NCBI GenBank assembly: GCA_026991005.1
Contig: JALXCH010000032.1
Location: forward strand, 1 to 9,157
Length of the DNA stretch: 9,157 bases
Source: Calditrichia bacterium
Lineage (GTDB): Bacteria > Calditrichota > Calditrichia > RBG-13-44-9
Direction of reading: 5' to 3'
Part shown: one piece after another, positions 5,605 through 9,157 of the stretch
Position numbering within the stretch: the stretch's first letter is position 1
Layout of the letters: every line of letters begins with the position of its first letter
Position numbers and translations under genes: made by a program
The notes under the pieces: model-generated
Databases searched by the model: none
The model's input: the letters and a program-made list of their open reading frames with translations, nothing else
Told to the model about the DNA's origin: nothing

Positions 5605-6039
5605 TCACCCTAAAAGAAGTCCAATAACTCCTAATATCATTGAAATAATACCTAATATTATTCCCATCCTTACAAATGAATTAGGGTGATATAAAGGTGC
5701 TCTAATATATTTATCAATACATCCATTTGCTTCTACTATTTTTAGTTTTACTATTTCTTGTGTGTTATCAATTCCAAGTTTGTTTCTATAAAATGCATTA
5801 ATAACTATACTCTCTTCTATTTTATTTTCGTCAATTCTTTTTGTTGTAGATTTATTGTTATATACTTTGATATAATTTTTATCGAGAATCCTTTTTTCGC
5901 ACACTATGTACCTTCTTTTTCTTAACTCAATTATTTTGATAAATTCGCTCTTAATATTATCTCAAATAGGTGGTATCCAAACCCAGCCTTCTTTTGATTC
6001 TTCAAATAATGCTGCATATATCTTTAAGTTTCTTTCCAT
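5605..6039 (-). pseudogene. Small C-terminally membrane-anchored protein, unknown family, interrupted by UGA at codon 26
   Basis: Read from the ATG at 6039, which has GAGG 9 bases upstream, the frame gives MERNLKIYAALFEESKEGWV and WIPPI, then TGA (5964-5962). It then continues open through DNIKSEFIKIIELRKRRYIV to a stop at 5607-5605; 145 codons in all. The last 22 residues (VRMGIILGIISMILGVIGLLLG) form one membrane helix at the extreme C-terminus, so most of the protein would be cytoplasmic and tail-anchored. A simple reading begins at the GTG at 5904 (codon 46), which has an acceptable AAGAAGG six bases before it; the protein may still be made from there as 99 residues. A CGA-to-TGA change is the simplest explanation of the interruption. 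I do not recognise the family. Confidence 0.5.
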
Positions 6040-6059
6040 ATTAAATTACCTCTAACAGA

Positions 6060-6550
6060 ATTTGAAACTAGCTAATTTGCTCAAATACAAATTATTGTAC
6101 ATAACTTAATCTCTCATTAATAAAGTCAAGGGATTATTTATCATTAAAAACTAATTTCGCTTTAATTTATATAATTTCACATTTTTTAACTACATAATTT
6201 AATACATACAATTTATCTTAACTCAACACCAATTTCAAGTAAATGTATGACGAAATTAAAGCATAAAGCAGGAAAAATAGTATTATCACATTATTTCCTA
6301 CCCTGATTCAGGCCTGTTTAAATTGTTTAAACAGTACTACTAATTTTACATCCCAATTAAGTAATGGCTAAGTAAACAAAAGACCTGCTACTAAAGGCAT
6401 CCTTTTTTACCAACTTCATTTTAAATTTTGCCTTTGTCATTGACAACACCACAAGAATAACAGCTTAAATTACAAAAGCATTTTTTACACACCATCCCCC
6501 ATTCTGACAACAATTGTTACCGATTCAGAAGCTCCAGGCTACACGGGAGT
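6060..6550. other. AT-rich non-coding stretch
   Basis: About 490 bases with no frame that looks coding on either strand. It contains one strong palindrome (6314-6334) and a weaker one, AACAATTGTT (6509-6518). It separates the accessory patch from the higher-GC protease gene and may contain the right-hand boundary of the acquired segment, but I see no integrase, tRNA or clear direct repeats. Confidence 0.5.
6314..6334. repeat. 9-bp-arm palindrome in the AT-rich gap
   Basis: CTGTTTAAA, spacer TTG, TTTAAACAG: perfect 9-bp arms. There is no T tract on either side, so it is not a terminator. It could be a regulator-binding site or a leftover of an element end. Confidence 0.5.
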
Positions 6551-6585
6551 AAAGAAAAATGCCCGGTGGGATTCTCCCGCCGGGC
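6551..6585 (-). terminator. Rho-independent terminator of the S8 protease gene
   Basis: In the minus-strand transcript GCCCGGCGGG (6585-6576) pairs with CCCACCGGGC (6570-6561), 9 of 10 pairs around a 5-base loop, followed by ATTTTTCTTT. It begins 29 bases after the protease stop codon. Confidence 0.9.
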
Positions 6586-6614
6586 ACCTTATTGCTTACT
6601 CTAACCAATAATGA

Positions 6615-9157
6615 CTACTTCATCAAAATCATCTTCCGCACCGCCTGATACCGACCGGCAGTCATTTTGTAAATGTACACACCGCTGGACACCTTCTGTC
6701 CCAGATCGTTTCGGCCATTCCACTGGACGTGATGCCATCCTGGCTGTTGAGAGGTTTGAACCAGGGTGCGCACTTTTTGTCCCAGTAAATTGTACACCGT
6801 GAGTTGCACCCGGGAGGTAGTCGGGAGGTAGTAGCGAATTTCCGTTACCGGATTAAAGGGATTGGGGTAATTTTGCAGCAAGGTAAAATCCTGTACAGTT
6901 TGGGCCGGTTCCCCATAGTGAATTCCCGTTACCACATCCGCATAATTACTGGTACGGTGGTAATTCCCCTGCAAAGTATTCCAGTAATTTTCTGCCGTAC
7001 CGCTTCCCGGAACGTCGTAAATGTTCAAAGAAGAGGGGGTTCCCAGAAGCAGTTCCAGATCGCCATCTTCATCCAGATCGGCGATGGTGGGCGTGGCACT
7101 TAAGAGGCCGACCACGTTAATGGGGAATCCGGTGAACGCCGAACCATCGGCATGCACCAGGTACAATTTACCATCGGTGCTGGCAAAGGCAATTTCCGGG
7201 CTTCCATCGTTGTCAATATCCGCCACACTGGCCGAACTCCGAATATCATTTCCCGTAGCAATGGGGAAACCGCTCAGAGAATTTCCATTCATATCCACCG
7301 CATAAAGTTTATTATCGGTACAACCAAACACCAGATCTAGATTCCCGTCCTGATCCAGATCCACCACCGCAGGGGTGGCAATAATGCTTCCGCCATAGGA
7401 ATATTGCCCCACTGTATTTCCCTGACCATCCAGGATGGTGAGGTTTTTCGCCAGGGAGGTAACGGCAATTCGCACTCCGTTACTTCCACCCTGATCCAGA
7501 TCGGCAATCACCGGTGCCGACTCCACCCGGGCACCTACATTCACCGGGAATCCGGTGAGAATGGAGGCATCTCCTGAAGAGATGGCATACACATCGCCGT
7601 TAAAGGTTCCAAATACCAGGTCTTCCACGCCGTCATCATTCACATCGCCAATGGCGACACCTCCCAGAATTCGATGGGACAGACCCAGATCCACCGGGAA
7701 ATTACCATAGTCCGCTCCATCGTGCTGAATCACCCGTAATTTTCCGCTAAAGGTACCAAACACAATTTCCAGATCGCCATCGCCATCCAGATCGAAAAGG
7801 CCGGGAGTTCCCCACAATTGTTCCCCGGCATCGTAATCCAATTCTGCCAATCCCGTATGCTGAATCACGTAAAGATGATTTCCCTTCGTCGTTACCACAA
7901 TTTCGGGATGCCCATCCCCATCCACATCACCTACCGCCGGAGCAGAAATAATCTGTGCACCTGTGGCATAGGGGAAACCGCTCATCATGGTTCCGTCCAA
8001 TTCCCAGGCATACACATTGCCATTGCCGGAATTAGCAACCACTTCATTGGCACCATCATCATCCATATCCCACACTACCGGGCTGTGCAGGATGGTGCCG
8101 GTATTTGTTTGCGGCCATCCCGCCTGGTTAATACTGATTTCTATATCGAAATTCAGTGTTACATCATACGGATAAGCCGAATCCTGATTGGCCGTAACGT
8201 ACAGTTCCATGGGCAAACTTCCAATCGTGGCACTGGAATCCACCTGAATCTGGAAAACATCGACCAGATTGATGCCGATACTACCACCGGAAATATCCGG
8301 GAAAGTGGCAGTACTATCCAGCACAATAATCCCGCTGTTCAGGGAACGCAACACCGCCTGCACGTTGGTCGCCACATGCCAGCCATTTTCATTTCTCAGG
8401 GTCACACGCAAATTAGCGGTTTGCCCGGGAGAAAGATCTCCCCCCTCCTGCCCCACCACCTGAACAGAATAGTTCTGAAAGGTGATGTTGGGATAAATCC
8501 CCTGGGCAATAGCCGCATACAAATTCACCCGTCCGCTTCCTAACATACCAACATAGGAGGGGTTATAATCGTCGATGGGGTCTGCGGAATCGATAATTCG
8601 CTGCTCCAGCCAGGAATTGGATTTGGTGGGATAAAATGCTTTCAACAGAGCGATACTGCCCGCTACCACCGGCGAGGCCATGGAAGTTCCACTCCACCCG
8701 GCTCCCTGGTAACCGCTACCCACATTCTGATACACCGTACTCCAGATATTCACTCCGGGGGCGCTAATGTCGATGGGAGTTCCATAGTTGGAAAATGACG
8801 CTTTTTGATCTCCACTATTTAGTGCTGCAACGGCAATCACATTTTGATAATCCGAGGGATAATGATGATTGTACTGGTTGTTCTGATTGTCGTTTCCCGC
8901 AGCAGCTACAATGATGCTGCCATACACATCGTGAGCGGTATTGATGGCCGATTGTATAATTCCGCTGTAACCAGGACCACCAAAACTACAATTAATTACG
9001 TGTGCACCGCTCCGGGCTGCGTACAAATACGTGGCCGCCGTGGCATACACACCAGGTGTATTATTAATATCGTCGTCAAAAGCCACTTTGATGGCCATTA
9101 ACTTGGCCTGAAAGCCCGGGCCCGCTACGCCGGTTCCGTTATCGGTGGTGGGAGACG
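6615..9157 (-). CDS. Secreted subtilisin-like (S8) protease with FG-GAP propeller and type IX sorting domain (5' end beyond window)
   Basis: Extracellular serine protease. The frame is open to the right edge, so the N-terminus and the catalytic Asp and His motifs are missing; the first readable residues (SPTTDNGTGVAGPGFQAKLM) lie just after the usual HGT motif. Numbering from the Met at 9098: the oxyanion Asn is N69 (AAAGND) and the nucleophile is S139 (GTSMASPVVAG). Residues about 205-325 look like a beta-sandwich. Residues about 335-700 hold eight DxDxDG-type calcium-binding repeats (at 344, 391, 436, 485, 533, 580, 628 and 674, about 47 residues apart), an FG-GAP/VCBS-like beta-propeller, with the fifth degenerate (DLDQGGSNG). 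Residues about 738-827 are a sorting domain: LLQNYPNPFNP, then LTVYNLLGQKVRTL, ending SSGVYIYKM and a basic tail. This directs export by the type IX system and removal of the tag. The higher GC matches the receptor gene at the left end. Confidence 0.95.
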   Translation of the reverse strand, partial: SPTTDNGTGVAGPGFQAKLMAIKVAFDDDINNTPGVYATAATYLYAARSGAHVINCSFGGPGYSGIIQSAINTAHDVYGSIIVAAAGNDNQNNQYNHHYPSDYQNVIAVAALNSGDQKASFSNYGTPIDISAPGVNIWSTVYQNVGSGYQGAGWSGTSMASPVVAGSIALLKAFYPTKSNSWLEQRIIDSADPIDDYNPSYVGMLGSGRVNLYAAIAQGIYPNITFQNYSVQVVGQEGGDLSPGQTANLRVTLRNENGWHVATNVQAVLRSLNSGIIVLDSTATFPDISGGSIGINLVDVFQIQVDSSATIGSLPMELYVTANQDSAYPYDVTLNFDIEISINQAGWPQTNTGTILHSPVVWDMDDDGANEVVANSGNGNVYAWELDGTMMSGFPYATGAQIISAPAVGDVDGDGHPEIVVTTKGNHLYVIQHTGLAELDYDAGEQLWGTPGLFDLDGDGDLEIVFGTFSGKLRVIQHDGADYGNFPVDLGLSHRILGGVAIGDVNDDGVEDLVFGTFNGDVYAISSGDASILTGFPVNVGARVESAPVIADLDQGGSNGVRIAVTSLAKNLTILDGQGNTVGQYSYGGSIIATPAVVDLDQDGNLDLVFGCTDNKLYAVDMNGNSLSGFPIATGNDIRSSASVADIDNDGSPEIAFASTDGKLYLVHADGSAFTGFPINVVGLLSATPTIADLDEDGDLELLLGTPSSLNIYDVPGSGTAENYWNTLQGNYHRTSNYADVVTGIHYGEPAQTVQDFTLLQNYPNPFNPVTEIRYYLPTTSRVQLTVYNLLGQKVRTLVQTSQQPGWHHVQWNGRNDLGQKVSSGVYIYKMTAGRYQAVRKMILMK

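Noticed and set aside
5940..5964. Selenocysteine at codon 26 of the small membrane-protein gene
   Set aside because: The neighbouring residues (WIPPI and DNIKS) are not a redox site, and only a weak AT-only stem (GATAA with TTATC) follows the UGA, without a clear G-U apical loop.
6611..9101. Plus-strand frames of up to 241 residues opposite the protease
   Set aside because: The protease frame has catalytic motifs, regular repeats and a sorting domain throughout; the opposing frames are composition-driven shadows.

Overview
The window looks like part of a chromosome from the FCB/Calditrichota side of the bacteria. The subtilase at the right ends in a type IX secretion (Por) type A sorting domain with the QNYPNPFNP signature. 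At the left is a TonB-dependent receptor with an N-terminal carboxypeptidase-regulatory-like domain, typical of Gram-negatives in that group. This placement is inference from protein style; there is no rRNA or other marker here.

Layout. 1-1249 (minus): N-terminal part of a TonB-dependent outer-membrane receptor, with a good sigma70-like promoter and a palindrome at its start site. 1320-2260: a long non-coding stretch holding four degenerate ~185-bp repeats with internal hairpins, then a 21-bp tandem repeat. 2396-3130 (plus): an exported AhpC/Prx1-type peroxiredoxin whose peroxidatic cysteine codon is an in-frame UGA, followed at the right distance by a SECIS-like hairpin. It is almost certainly a selenoprotein, and it ends at a strong terminator. 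3381-6039 (all minus, clearly more AT-rich than both flanks) is an accessory patch: an intact AAA/OLD-like ATPase (3577-4827) followed by a decayed small TOPRIM-like partner (3381-3572); an intact antitoxin (5259-5456) followed by a truncated RelE-type toxin (5111-5266); and a small membrane-anchored protein gene with a UGA at codon 26 (5605-6039). 6060-6550 is AT-rich and non-coding. 6551-9157 (minus): terminator and most of a secreted S8 protease with an eight-repeat FG-GAP propeller and a sorting domain, running off the right edge.

How the parts relate. The flanking genes are envelope or secreted functions. The central patch reads as the remains of defence and toxin-antitoxin modules. In two separate pairs the controlling partner (ATPase, antitoxin) is intact while the presumed toxic partner is destroyed. 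The most notable features are the selenocysteine peroxiredoxin, which also lacks the usual resolving cysteine, and the TOPRIM-like remnant, in which the two ends of the gene appear fused across an internal deletion. Neither of the two small remnants nor the upstream part of the UGA-interrupted gene is obvious from a simple ORF list.
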